Shown here piece by piece: positions 15,332 to 23,020 of a stretch of 64,000 nucleotides of DNA (positions are counted from its first letter, which is position 1; every line of letters starts with the position of its first letter). The stretch is from Pseudomonadota bacterium (GTDB lineage Bacteria; Chloroflexota; UBA6077; JAJPGT01), in assembly GCA_021325655.1 (NCBI GenBank), contig JAJPGT010000095.1:30277-94276 (forward strand), written 5' to 3'. Below the pieces are notes generated by a model. The model worked only from the letters and a program-made list of their open reading frames with translations. It ran no database searches and was not told the origin of the DNA. The position numbers and the translations under genes are program-made.

Positions 15332-16813
15332 GTGAAGCAGGCGTTGTCTCTCTCGCCCCGCTTGTCTCTGGAGGATCAGCAGCACCTGGAGCGCATCATC
15401 CGCGCGTTGCCGCTGCTGGCCGACGTGACCCACGCGGACAGCAGCATCGTCGGCTACGACCCGCGTGGAGAGCCGGTGGTGCTCGCGCACGCGCCCCCGG
15501 CCTCGGTGCCGTCGCTGCATACCACGTCCCTGGTGGGGCGACGGTATAGCGGTGACCGCGCGGCGCTGCTCCAGCGCCTGCTGAGCCAGGGCCGCCGACA
15601 CGCCGTCGTCAGCGGGGCGCTCGTCCGTGGCGCGCCTACCATGCAGGAATTCTTCCCGATCCTCGGCCCATCGGGGGCCGTTATCGGCGTGCTGCAGAGC
15701 GAGATGGCGATGCCCGAGCATCAGCGCCAGCGGAAGAAGTCCGGGGAGCTCCGGCGCGCGATCGCCCAGTTCCGCGACCTGGTACTGCAGGGGCGGGTGA
15801 GGGGCGCGGAGCGCATCAGCCGCTTGAAGCTGCACGACGGGATCCTGGTGATCGACGAGCGGGGCGTCATCCGCTACATCAGCGCTGTGGCCGAGAATAT
15901 GTATCTCCGGCTCGGCTACATGGAGAATCTCGTTAATACGCTGCTGTCGGATCTCGACACCAACGAGTATATCTGCTTCAAGGCGATGGAGCACGGCGAG
16001 TGTCTGGAGCAGCGGATCGAAGAGCAAGATGTAATCTGGATCAAGAAGGTAATTCCGCTGCTGCGCACAGGCAGCGGCGGCTGGTTCCGGCGGCGGGGCG
16101 CTAACGGCAACGGCTGCGCGGGTGCGCTCATCTTTATCGAGGACATCACCGACGAGGTGCGCAAGGAGCAGGAGCTCAAGATCAAGACGGCGATGATTCA
16201 CGAGATCCACCATCGGGTGAAGAACAACCTGCAAACGATCGCCGCGCTGCTGCGGATGCAGGCGCGTCGTTCCTCACCCGAGGTCGCGGAGCTGCTCCGG
16301 CAGAGCGTGAGCCGGATTCAGAGTATCGCCGTAGTGCACGAGTTCCTCTCGAAGGATGAGTCCCGCGTCATTAACATGCACGAAGTGTTCAATCGGATCA
16401 TGAACGGGATCGTCCAGGGTACCCTGGACCCGGACAAGCACATCCAATTGCACCTCGACGGCACCAGCGAGTTCCTGCTCCCCAGCCAGCAGGCGACCTC
16501 GTGCGCGCTCATCGTCAACGAGCTGCTGCAGAACGCGGTTGAGCATGGGTATGCGGGGCTCGACCAGGGCGATATCTGGGTGCGCCTGGGGCAGACCCCG
16601 GATAGCATGTGTATCGAGATCGAGGACAACGGGTCCGGCCTGCCGGAGGGTTTCGATGTCGAGCGCGATGGGGGGCTGGGCTTGCAGATCGTCCGCACGC
16701 TGGTCCAGGAAGACCTGAAGGGACGCTTCGAGCTCGAGAACGGCGTTGGAGTGCGCATCCGCATTACCTTCCCGCGCCGGCAGTTCAACGAGCGCAAGGC
16801 GGCGGTGAGCTGA
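15332..16813 (+). CDS. PdtaS-like sensor histidine kinase
   Basis: 493-aa soluble sensor kinase. Residues 1-145 form a histidine-kinase N-terminal, GAF-like domain (LPLLADVTHADSSIVGYDPR), about 160-275 a PAS-like domain (GILVIDERGVIRYIS), then a HisKA_2 dimerisation box EIHHRVKNNLQTIAALLRMQ with phospho-acceptor His293, and a HATPase domain with N box NELLQNAVEHGY, IEDNGSGLP and GGLGLQIV. No membrane segment is seen, so it senses a cytoplasmic signal. The order matches mycobacterial PdtaS and relatives. GTG 15332 is the start; no strong ribosome site is visible. The ANTAR response regulator begins 13 bases downstream. Confidence 0.88.
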   Translation: MKQALSLSPRLSLEDQQHLERIIRALPLLADVTHADSSIVGYDPRGEPVVLAHAPPASVPSLHTTSLVGRRYSGDRAALLQRLLSQGRRHAVVSGALVRGAPTMQEFFPILGPSGAVIGVLQSEMAMPEHQRQRKKSGELRRAIAQFRDLVLQGRVRGAERISRLKLHDGILVIDERGVIRYISAVAENMYLRLGYMENLVNTLLSDLDTNEYICFKAMEHGECLEQRIEEQDVIWIKKVIPLLRTGSGGWFRRRGANGNGCAGALIFIEDITDEVRKEQELKIKTAMIHEIHHRVKNNLQTIAALLRMQARRSSPEVAELLRQSVSRIQSIAVVHEFLSKDESRVINMHEVFNRIMNGIVQGTLDPDKHIQLHLDGTSEFLLPSQQATSCALIVNELLQNAVEHGYAGLDQGDIWVRLGQTPDSMCIEIEDNGSGLPEGFDVERDGGLGLQIVRTLVQEDLKGRFELENGVGVRIRITFPRRQFNERKAAVS

Positions 16814-16826
16814 ACGGGAGAATACG

Positions 16827-17408
16827 GTGACGCAGAAACGAGTCTTGCTGGTAGACGACGAGTCGATGACCCGGACCGACATGCGCGAGATGCTCGTCAA
16901 CCTCGGCTACCAGGTGGTGGGGGAGGCAGGCGACGCGGAAACGGGTATCCGCCTGGCGCGCGAGCTTCGGCCCGACCTGGTGATCATGGACATCATCTTC
17001 GAATCGGACAGGCCGGATGAGATGGACGGAATCAAGGCCGCCAAGGTCCTGGCCGAGGAGCGCATCGCGCCAGTGCTCCTGGTGACCGCGCACTCGATTA
17101 AGGAGTTCGTCGACGGCGCGATCTCCGCCGGGGTGGTCGGCTACGTCATCAAGCCGTTCCGCGAGGAAGAGCTGGTTCCGGCTATTGAGGTTGCGCTGGC
17201 CCGCTTCAAGGAGCTGCGCGACACGCGCGACGCGCTGGAGGCGCGGCGGTTCATCGAGCGTGCCAAGGGCGTGCTCATGGACACGCAGGGTCTCAGCGAG
17301 CAGGAGGCATTCCGGCGCATCCAGAAGATCAGCATGAACAGCCGCAAATCCATGCGCGAGGTGGCCGAGGCGATCCTGCTCGCGCACCAGGCACGGGTGT
17401 CAGACTAG
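16827..17408 (+). CDS. PdtaR-like response regulator with ANTAR RNA-binding domain
   Basis: 193 aa. The receiver domain (1-120) carries the acidic pair Asp10/Asp11, phospho-acceptor Asp55 (LVIMDIIFE), Thr in LLVTAHS and Lys in YVIKPF. A long linker helix leads to a C-terminal ANTAR domain (about 131-185: RRFIERAKGVLMDTQGLSE, then AFRRIQKISMNSRKSM). ANTAR proteins bind paired hairpins in nascent RNA and prevent termination. The partner kinase lies 13 bases upstream, so the pair likely controls antitermination of unknown transcripts. GTG 16827 follows CGGGAG. The C-terminal YL positions of some ANTAR domains are not obvious here. Confidence 0.92.
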   Translation: MTQKRVLLVDDESMTRTDMREMLVNLGYQVVGEAGDAETGIRLARELRPDLVIMDIIFESDRPDEMDGIKAAKVLAEERIAPVLLVTAHSIKEFVDGAISAGVVGYVIKPFREEELVPAIEVALARFKELRDTRDALEARRFIERAKGVLMDTQGLSEQEAFRRIQKISMNSRKSMREVAEAILLAHQARVSD

Positions 17409-17469
17409 CGCCATGCCGCACCGGCGCTCTGGATTCGTCCGCTGTGTCGTGGTGGACCGGGGCACCGGG

Positions 17470-17718
17470 TCAGGCGATCGGCAGCGGGATGCCGAGCAGG
17501 CTGGCGAGCAGAAACCCGATCGAGAGCGCCAGCAGCCCCGCCAGCAGGGCGATCCCGACGGCCATCATCAGGCCGCAGCCGAATTTGAACCCGTCGCCCA
17601 CGGTCAGGCGCAGCTCTGAGATAGTGGGCGGGCGCGGCTCTACGACGGCCCGGCGGGCGGCGCGCTCGGTCTGCGCTACGTCTCCTGTGTAGGAGACCTC
17701 GTTCGGCTCGTCGGTCAC
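17470..17718 (-). CDS. small single-pass membrane protein, unknown
   Basis: 82 aa. A hydrophilic N-terminal half (VSYTGDVAQTERAARRAVVE) is followed by a Gly-rich hydrophobic region at 47-80 (FGCGLMMAVGIALLAGLLAL), long enough for one or two passes. GTG 17718 has no clear ribosome site. It lies 33 bases after lipA on the same strand and could be translated from the lipA transcript. No family recognised. Confidence 0.5.
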   Translation of the reverse strand: MTDEPNEVSYTGDVAQTERAARRAVVEPRPPTISELRLTVGDGFKFGCGLMMAVGIALLAGLLALSIGFLLASLLGIPLPIA

Positions 17719-17751
17719 AGGGCGATCCAGGCGGGGGCCCGCACGGCCAGC

Positions 17752-18687
17752 CTAGCCTCCGGCCGCGGCGTGCTGGACTTGCTCGTGGGCATGGTACGAC
17801 GAGCGGACGAGCGGCCCGGACTCGACGTGGCGGAAGCCCATCGCGCTGGCGCGCTCCTTCAGCCGGGCGAACTCCTCTGGCCGGTAGTAGCGCTCCACGG
17901 GGAGATGGCTCAGCGTCGGCCGGAGATACTGACCAATGGTCAGGATGTCTACCTCGCGCCGGCGCAGGTCCTCGAAGACGCCAAGTAGCTCTGCCTCGGT
18001 TTCTCCCAGGCCCACCATCAGCCCGGACTTCGTCAGCACCTCGGGCGCCAGCGCCTTGGCCCGCCCCAGCAGCTCCAGCGACTGCCGGTAGATGGCCTTG
18101 GGGCGCACCCGCCGGTACAGACGCGGGACGGTCTCCATGTTGTGATTCAGGATGTCCGGCCGCGCGTCCAGCACCAGCTTCAGCGCCTCCCAGTTGCCCT
18201 GGAAATCGGGGATGAGCACTTCCACCCCGCAGTCGGGGACGCGCTCGCGCAGCTTGCGGATCGTCATTGCGAAGATGATCGCCCCACCGTCTGGCAGGTC
18301 GTCGCGGGTGACGGAGGTGACGACGATGTGGCGGAGCCCCAGCTTTTCGACCGCCGCGGCCAGCCGAGCCGGCTCGCCCCAGTCCAGTCCGAGCGGTCGC
18401 CCCGTCGTCACCGAGCAGAAGCCGCAGTTGCGGGTACAGACGTCGCCCAGGATCAGGAACGAGGCGGTTCGATTGCCCCAGCACTCGGTAATGTTGGGGC
18501 AGCGTGCCTCCTCGCAGATGGTGTGCAGACCCTGCTCCCGCATCAGGCGCTTGAGCTCGTAGAAGTTCGGGTTCGGCTGGAGCTTCACCTTCAGCCAGTC
18601 GGGCCGGGGGCCGACGGCTGGTGGCGCGTCCGCCGTCAAAGGCCGAGTGCGGGGCACGTTGACGACGGGGAGCTCATCCAGGGCCAT
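17752..18687 (-). CDS. lipA: lipoyl synthase
   Basis: 311-aa radical SAM enzyme that inserts two sulfurs into octanoyl groups on E2 and GcvH domains. The auxiliary cluster motif CEEARCPNITEC and the SAM cluster CTRNCGFC are both present, and the C-terminal RSSYHA supplies the serine ligand of the auxiliary cluster. ATG 18687 is preferred over an ATG 12 codons earlier because GGAGAACGAG precedes it. The gene follows E2, whose lipoyl domain is its substrate, after 87 bases that contain two overlapping palindromes and a TAGAAT box. No lipB or lplA is in the window. Assignment is secure. Confidence 0.97.
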   Translation of the reverse strand: MALDELPVVNVPRTRPLTADAPPAVGPRPDWLKVKLQPNPNFYELKRLMREQGLHTICEEARCPNITECWGNRTASFLILGDVCTRNCGFCSVTTGRPLGLDWGEPARLAAAVEKLGLRHIVVTSVTRDDLPDGGAIIFAMTIRKLRERVPDCGVEVLIPDFQGNWEALKLVLDARPDILNHNMETVPRLYRRVRPKAIYRQSLELLGRAKALAPEVLTKSGLMVGLGETEAELLGVFEDLRRREVDILTIGQYLRPTLSHLPVERYYRPEEFARLKERASAMGFRHVESGPLVRSSYHAHEQVQHAAAGG

Positions 18688-18723
18688 CTCGTTCTCCAGG
18701 CACCGCGCAGGCGCGGCGTCCAC

Positions 18724-18729
18724 ATTCTA
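18724..18729 (-). promoter_or_regulatory. -10 element of lipA
   Basis: Minus-strand TAGAAT (five of six matches) sits 36 bases ahead of the lipA ATG, just beyond the palindromic cluster. No -35 is visible. It would allow lipA expression independent of the E2 transcript. Confidence 0.35.
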
Positions 18730-18735
18730 GCCGGT

Positions 18736-18772
18736 TGGGCCGCGGCCCAGCCGGGCAGCGCTGCCCGGCTGG
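18736..18772. terminator. overlapping palindromes between E2 and lipA genes
   Basis: A 26-base perfect palindrome (18747-18772, centre AGCGCT) follows the E2 stop codon directly. It overlaps a 14-base perfect palindrome TGGGCCGCGGCCCA (18736-18749). The two hairpins share bases, so only one can form fully at a time. There is no U run. It is either an E2 terminator or a switchable leader for lipA. Confidence 0.45.
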
Positions 18773-18774
18773 CG

Positions 18775-20169
18775 TTACAGAACGGCGCTGTCGGGACGGT
18801 AGCTCTCCAGCCGGCGCTTCACCGCGTTCAAGAACTGTAGCGCCTGCGCGCCATCGAGGACGCGGTGGTCGAACGAGCAGCAGAGATTCATCATTTGGCG
18901 AATGGCGATGGCGTCGTTCTCCAGGACCACGGGACGCTTGACCACCGCCTCCGTGGTGAGAATGGCTGCCTGCGGCTGATTGATGATCGGCTGCGAGAGA
19001 ATCGAGCCCAGCGCCCCGGTGTTGTTTACCGTGAAGGTGCCGCCCTGCACGTCTTCCAGCGTCAGCTTGCCGGCGCGTGCCTTCTGCACCAGCGCCCGCA
19101 GGGCGCGTGCCAGGCCCACCAGCGAGAGCTGGTCGGCGTCGCGGATGACGGGCACGAACAGCCCGGTGTCCGTCGCCACCGCGATCCCGAGATGAATTCG
19201 CTTCTTCAGCACCACATGGTCCTGGTCCCAGGTGGCGTTCAGAACCGGGTGCTCGCGCAGCGCCTCGGCCACCGCCTTGAGCACGAACGGCAGGTACGTC
19301 AGCTCGAAGCCCTCGCGCTTTTGCCAGTCCGCCTGCACCCGGTCGCGGAGGCGGGCGACCTCAGTCATATCCACCTCGACCATGCCCCAGGCGTGGGGCG
19401 CGGTGGCCAGGCTGCGGACCATGTGCTCGGCGATCGCCTTGCGGATCGGCGAGACGGGCAGGTGCTCCTCGTCAGCGCCCGCGGCCACGGCGGGCATTGG
19501 AGCCGCGGGCGGAGGCGGTGGCGCGGGCGCGGCCGGGGCAGGGCTGGGAGCCGCGGGGGCGGCCACGGCGGCCGGAGCCGCTTCAGCGACCGGGGTCGGC
19601 GCGGCAGCCAGACGGTGCTGCTCGATGTAGCGCTCCAGGTCCTTCTTCGTCACTCGGCCGCCCAGCCCGGTGCCTTCGACCTTCGAGAGGTCGATCCCGT
19701 GCTCGCGGGCCATGCGCATCACGACCGGGGTGTAGAAGCGGGGACCCTCCTGCTGCCCGGTCTCCAGCAGGCCGGCGGTTCCGCCATCGGTGCCAACGGG
19801 GGGTGCGGCGTGCGGCTCCTCCGGGGACGCGGCGGCCCGGGCGGTTTCGACGCTCGGCTCGCGCTGCTGCTGAATGGTCGCGGTGGCGCTGGCGGTGGTC
19901 GCCGGCTCCGCGGGCGCCGGCGAGGCCTGGCTGCCGTCGCCGATGATCGCGATCTCGGCGCCAACGGCAACCGTCGTGCCCTCCGGGGCGATGATCCGCT
20001 CGAGCACGCCCGCCGCCGGAGAGGGAATCTCCGCGTTCACCTTATCGGTGATGACCTCGACAAGAGGTTCGTCGCGCTCCACCCGCTCCCCTGGGCGCTT
20101 CAGCCACTTGGCAATGGTCCCTTCGGCGACCGACTCGCCGAGTTGTGGCATCGTGATGCTCGTGGGCAT
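18775..20169 (-). CDS. dihydrolipoamide acyltransferase (E2) of a 2-oxo acid dehydrogenase complex
   Basis: 464 aa. The N-terminal lipoyl domain carries Lys43 in TDKVNAE, the site of lipoylation. A peripheral-subunit binding domain lies around 146-186 (FYTPVVMRMAREHGIDLSKV, GTGLGGRVTKKDLERYI). A second Ala/Pro-rich linker leads to the catalytic domain, ending in SFDHRVLDGA with His435 and Asp439. One lipoyl domain and these linkers are typical of branched-chain or succinyl type E2. ATG 20169 is preceded by GGAGGAG. It lies 53 bases after E1 beta and upstream of lipA. Context with branched-chain-type E1 beta favours a branched-chain 2-oxo acid complex; no E3 is nearby. Confidence 0.93.
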   Translation of the reverse strand: MPTSITMPQLGESVAEGTIAKWLKRPGERVERDEPLVEVITDKVNAEIPSPAAGVLERIIAPEGTTVAVGAEIAIIGDGSQASPAPAEPATTASATATIQQQREPSVETARAAASPEEPHAAPPVGTDGGTAGLLETGQQEGPRFYTPVVMRMAREHGIDLSKVEGTGLGGRVTKKDLERYIEQHRLAAAPTPVAEAAPAAVAAPAAPSPAPAAPAPPPPPAAPMPAVAAGADEEHLPVSPIRKAIAEHMVRSLATAPHAWGMVEVDMTEVARLRDRVQADWQKREGFELTYLPFVLKAVAEALREHPVLNATWDQDHVVLKKRIHLGIAVATDTGLFVPVIRDADQLSLVGLARALRALVQKARAGKLTLEDVQGGTFTVNNTGALGSILSQPIINQPQAAILTTEAVVKRPVVLENDAIAIRQMMNLCCSFDHRVLDGAQALQFLNAVKRRLESYRPDSAVL

Positions 20170-20222
20170 CGCTCCTCCAGCTAGTAGGCCAGGCTCCAGG
20201 CACCCGTGTGCGGGCTAGGCGT

Positions 20223-21206
20223 TCAGTATGCCGCGAGCTCGCGAATCGCCGCGACCACGTCGCGCACGCTCGGGATCACCGCTGCTTCCAGCGGCGGGCT
20301 GTACGGAATGTGCGCATCGGCCGCCGCCAGCCGCCGCACCGGGGCATCCAGATGCTCGAAGAGCTGTTCGGCGATGAACGCCGACACCTCGGCACCGATC
20401 CCGCCCGTCTTGTTGTCCTCGTGCAACACCAGCACCTTGCCAGTCCGCTCCACGGTCGCGCGGATGGCGTCGTGGTCCAGCGGCAGCAGCGTCCGCAGGT
20501 CCAGCACCTCTACCGAGACGCCATCGCTGCGCTCCACCGCTTCTGCCGCCTCCAGCGCCCAGTGGACGCCCACGCCGTAGGTGATGACCGACAGGTCGCT
20601 CCCCTGGCGCTTTACGTCGGCCTTGCCGATCGGGATAGTGTAGTCCCCCGGGGGGATCTCGCTCTTGATCCGCCGGTAGCTGTGCTTGTGCTCGAAGAAC
20701 AGCACCGGGTCGTCGTCCCGGATCGCGCTCTTCAGCAGCCCCTTGCCATCGTACGGCGTGGAGGGCACCACGATCTTCAGCCCGGGCACGTGGTGGAACA
20801 GTGCCTCCACGCTCTGCGAGTGGTACAGCCCACCGTGGACACCCGCGCCGAACGGGGCGCGGATCACGATCGGACAGCTAAACTGCCCGTTCGAGCGGTA
20901 GCGGATCTTGGCCGCCTCGTTGACGATCTGATCGTAGGCGGGGTGGATGTAGTCGGCGAACTGGATCTCGGCCACCGGGCGCATCCCGTTGAACGCCGCG
21001 CCGATGGCGATGCCGACGATGGACAGCTCCGCCAGGGGTGTATCCAGCACCCGGTACTCGCCGTACTTCTTCTGCAGGCCCTCAGTGCAGCGGAACACCC
21101 CGCCGTGGACGCCAACGTCCTCCCCGAGAACCATCACCCGCTCGTCGCGAGCCATCTCTTCATCGAGCGCTTCACGGACCGCCTCGACGAGCGTGCGCGT
21201 GGGCAT
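20223..21206 (-). CDS. 2-oxo acid dehydrogenase E1 beta subunit (second copy, branched-chain type)
   Basis: 327 aa. GEDVGVHGGVFRCTEGL, the substrate-loop signature YHSQSVEALFHHVPGLK and DPVLFFEHK resemble 2-oxoisovalerate dehydrogenase beta more than pyruvate or acetoin type. The C-terminal transketolase domain (DLRTLLPLDHDAI) and GGIGAEVSAF are intact. AGGGGGT precedes ATG 21206. A good promoter lies 126 bases upstream. No E1 alpha gene precedes it, which is unusual because alpha and beta are normally adjacent. The alpha at 10744 or a distant gene must complete the enzyme. With E2 and lipA downstream it forms a partial complex operon. Confidence 0.9.
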   Translation of the reverse strand: MPTRTLVEAVREALDEEMARDERVMVLGEDVGVHGGVFRCTEGLQKKYGEYRVLDTPLAELSIVGIAIGAAFNGMRPVAEIQFADYIHPAYDQIVNEAAKIRYRSNGQFSCPIVIRAPFGAGVHGGLYHSQSVEALFHHVPGLKIVVPSTPYDGKGLLKSAIRDDDPVLFFEHKHSYRRIKSEIPPGDYTIPIGKADVKRQGSDLSVITYGVGVHWALEAAEAVERSDGVSVEVLDLRTLLPLDHDAIRATVERTGKVLVLHEDNKTGGIGAEVSAFIAEQLFEHLDAPVRRLAAADAHIPYSPPLEAAVIPSVRDVVAAIRELAAY

Positions 21207-21228
21207 ACCGTACCCCCTAAAGCAATGG

Positions 21229-21254
21229 AGCCAGGCGCGTCGCCACGCCTGGCT
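21229..21254 (-). promoter_or_regulatory. leader hairpin of the E1 beta-E2 operon
   Basis: A perfect 9-bp stem AGCCAGGCG / CGCCTGGCT with an 8-base loop lies 22 bases before the E1 beta start codon, within the predicted 118-base leader. It has no U run. It could influence translation or be a protein-binding site; function is inferred only from position. Confidence 0.35.
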
Positions 21255-21331
21255 GAAGCCCGTTCAGAAGCGAGGCGCTTGCGAAAGGCACACCAGCGCA
21301 GGCGCTATCGCCGCCCGCGCCGCCCGAAGCC

Positions 21332-21360
21332 ATCATAGCATCGCCCCCGGAGGCCAACAA
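21332..21360 (-). promoter_or_regulatory. promoter of the E1 beta-E2 operon
   Basis: Minus strand TTGTTG (21360-21355), 17 bases, TATGAT (21337-21332), with a TGC extension directly before the -10. Spacing is ideal and both boxes are recognisable. The start is expected near 21325. This is one of the clearest promoters in the window. Confidence 0.6.
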
Positions 21361-21435
21361 CCGCGCCCGCTATCGATCGGGTGCACTGGGCTCGCTTCCA
21401 GCGACGCGAGGGCAGTCTTGGGCCAGAGCCCTGGC

Positions 21436-22125
21436 CTACCTTCGGGCGAGGATGGCCGCGAGCGTCTCCCCGCGGAACGCTTTCCGCTGCGTGGAGACGT
21501 CCCGGAAGCCGATCAAGCTGAGCGTCGCTACCACCGCCGCGACCTGCTCGTCTGTGAACCCATAGCGGGAGGGGTCGAATCGGCCCGCCTGCGGGCGCTG
21601 CATCCGGACGGCGAGGGCGAGCAGACCCCCAGGAGCGAGCACCCGGTGCAGCTCACGCAGACCAGCCTCGACGGAGGGCCAGAAATACAGCGAGTGAATT
21701 GCACACGCCTTGGTGAAGTGCGCGTCGGGGTAGGGCAGGGCCGAGACGGTGCCCAGGCGCAGTTCCACCCGCCCCGCCCTGACGGCGGCGCGGTTCCGCC
21801 GGACGGCCTGGCGCAGCATCACCTCCGACGGATCCACCCCGGCGACGAAGCCCACCCGGGCCCGCTCTGCGAGCAGTGTGACCGCCACCCCGGGGCCGAA
21901 TCCGACCTCGAGGACCCGATCGTCCGGCTGCACGTCCAGCAGCTCGACAACCCACTGGTCGTCAGCCGTGCTGCGAGCCATCAGAACGCCTGCCAGGTGG
22001 CCGAGCAGGCCAGAGGGCCGACCGAACTGCCCGAACAGTCGGCCTAGCACCCCCGCTGGCCCATGCCGGGTGACACTCGACGGCTCGCCGACGGATTGAT
22101 TCGAGCCAGTCGCTTCGCCACTCAT
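21436..22125 (-). CDS. class I SAM-dependent methyltransferase
   Basis: 229 aa of the Methyltransf_11/25 type. Motif I is LEVGFGPGVAVTLL, followed by the acidic residue of VAGVDPSEVML, and motif LGTVSALPYPDAHFT leads to LRELHRVLAPGGLLAL. Residues 1-50 form a helical N-terminal cap (RLFGQFGRPSGLLGHLAGVL) seen in small-molecule and lipid methyltransferases. ATG 22125 follows GGAGGGGA. Related genes in other genomes are often called UbiE/arsenite methyltransferase-like, but the three-cysteine arsenite motif is absent. The substrate is unknown. It stands alone between the E1 beta promoter region and a GerW-like gene. Confidence 0.8.
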   Translation of the reverse strand: MSGEATGSNQSVGEPSSVTRHGPAGVLGRLFGQFGRPSGLLGHLAGVLMARSTADDQWVVELLDVQPDDRVLEVGFGPGVAVTLLAERARVGFVAGVDPSEVMLRQAVRRNRAAVRAGRVELRLGTVSALPYPDAHFTKACAIHSLYFWPSVEAGLRELHRVLAPGGLLALAVRMQRPQAGRFDPSRYGFTDEQVAAVVATLSLIGFRDVSTQRKAFRGETLAAILARR

Positions 22126-22514
22126 CGTTCCCCTCCGTGCTCCATTCGAGACGGAGCCTGTATCTCAGCGTACCCGAGGCTTGGCTATCCCGTCTGGGCT
22201 GGCTCGGAGCTCGCTCGGCATCCCGAGGAGCGGACGGATCAGCGGGAGGCCATACCGTAGCGGGACGTCGAAGGTGGCATCGGCGAGCGGGATCGGGAGC
22301 AGGCCGAGTTGTCACGCGAGATCGTGCAGCGCCACCAGGGACCAGACCGTCCTCAGCGGCCCTGGCGCTCGGCTGGCGTGGTGGGCCCTGGATTGTGACC
22401 GTCGTCGCGGCCGGCTGTCGAAGAACAGCGGGGTTCCGGGCCCCGGCCCGCTTCCTGCGGCTGTCCTCTCGCGTGCAGGCGCATGCCAGGGGATGAGTGA
22501 CGCGGGAGGGATCA
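22126..22514. other. intergenic region with a possible decayed coding segment
   Basis: No intact gene. On the minus strand an open 48-codon segment (22165-22311) has strongly GC third positions and a protein-like translation (QLGLLPIPLADATFDVPLRY), but a stop codon closes it upstream and there is no ribosome site. It may be a leftover of a gene or chance. Divergent promoters for the methyltransferase and GerW-like genes should also lie here, but none is clear. Confidence 0.3.
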
Positions 22515-22922
22515 ATGGTGTCGTTCGAGTCGTTGCCGCACGGCGAGTCGGTGGCTGCTGGAGCCGCGGACCGGATCGTGGAGCGGCTGGCGGAGCGCCT
22601 GGGCGGCCTGGCCACGGTCGCGGCGGTGTTCGGAGCACCGGTGGAGCGAGACGGGGTGACCGTGATCCCGGTCGCCAGGGTGCGCTGGGGCCTCGGCGTC
22701 CGAGGCCCGGTGCGGAGAGGGACGACCGAGGAGGACGCGCGTGGCGGGGGCGGGGTCCTGGCCTCGCCGGTCGGCTACATCGAAATCCTCCGGGATGGGC
22801 GGGCCGAGTTCCGGCCGATCAAGGCGTCGTTCCCGGCCTGGGCGATCCCACTGATGGTCCTCGCCGGGGGGGCAAACGCCTGGCTGCTGCTCCGCGGGCT
22901 ACGCGCCCTGCTCCGGAGCTAG
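22515..22922 (+). CDS. GerW (YtfJ) family protein
   Basis: 135 aa. The core VAAVFGAPVERDGVTVIPVA, then RVRWGLGVRG, follows the YtfJ/GerW pattern, in which a beta-strand and Gly-rich turn repeat around VIPV. A later strand pair (ASPVGYIEILRDGRAEFRPI) and a C-terminal hydrophobic helix (AIPLMVLAGGANAWLLLRGL) complete it. In Bacillus, GerW is a spore coat-associated germination protein, but the family is widespread in non-sporulating bacteria, where its role is unclear. ATG 22515 is preferred to GTG 22497 because GGGAGGG lies just before it. The C-terminal hydrophobic segment suggests membrane association. Confidence 0.75.
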   Translation: MVSFESLPHGESVAAGAADRIVERLAERLGGLATVAAVFGAPVERDGVTVIPVARVRWGLGVRGPVRRGTTEEDARGGGGVLASPVGYIEILRDGRAEFRPIKASFPAWAIPLMVLAGGANAWLLLRGLRALLRS

Positions 22923-23020
22923 CGGCCCAGCCTGAAGCCGTCTCGTGGCTGGCGGCTAGCGGCGCTGGCCCGCCGGAGCGCGCCCGCTGTCCCGGGTGCC
23001 AGCGCCCGCTCGCCTCGCGC

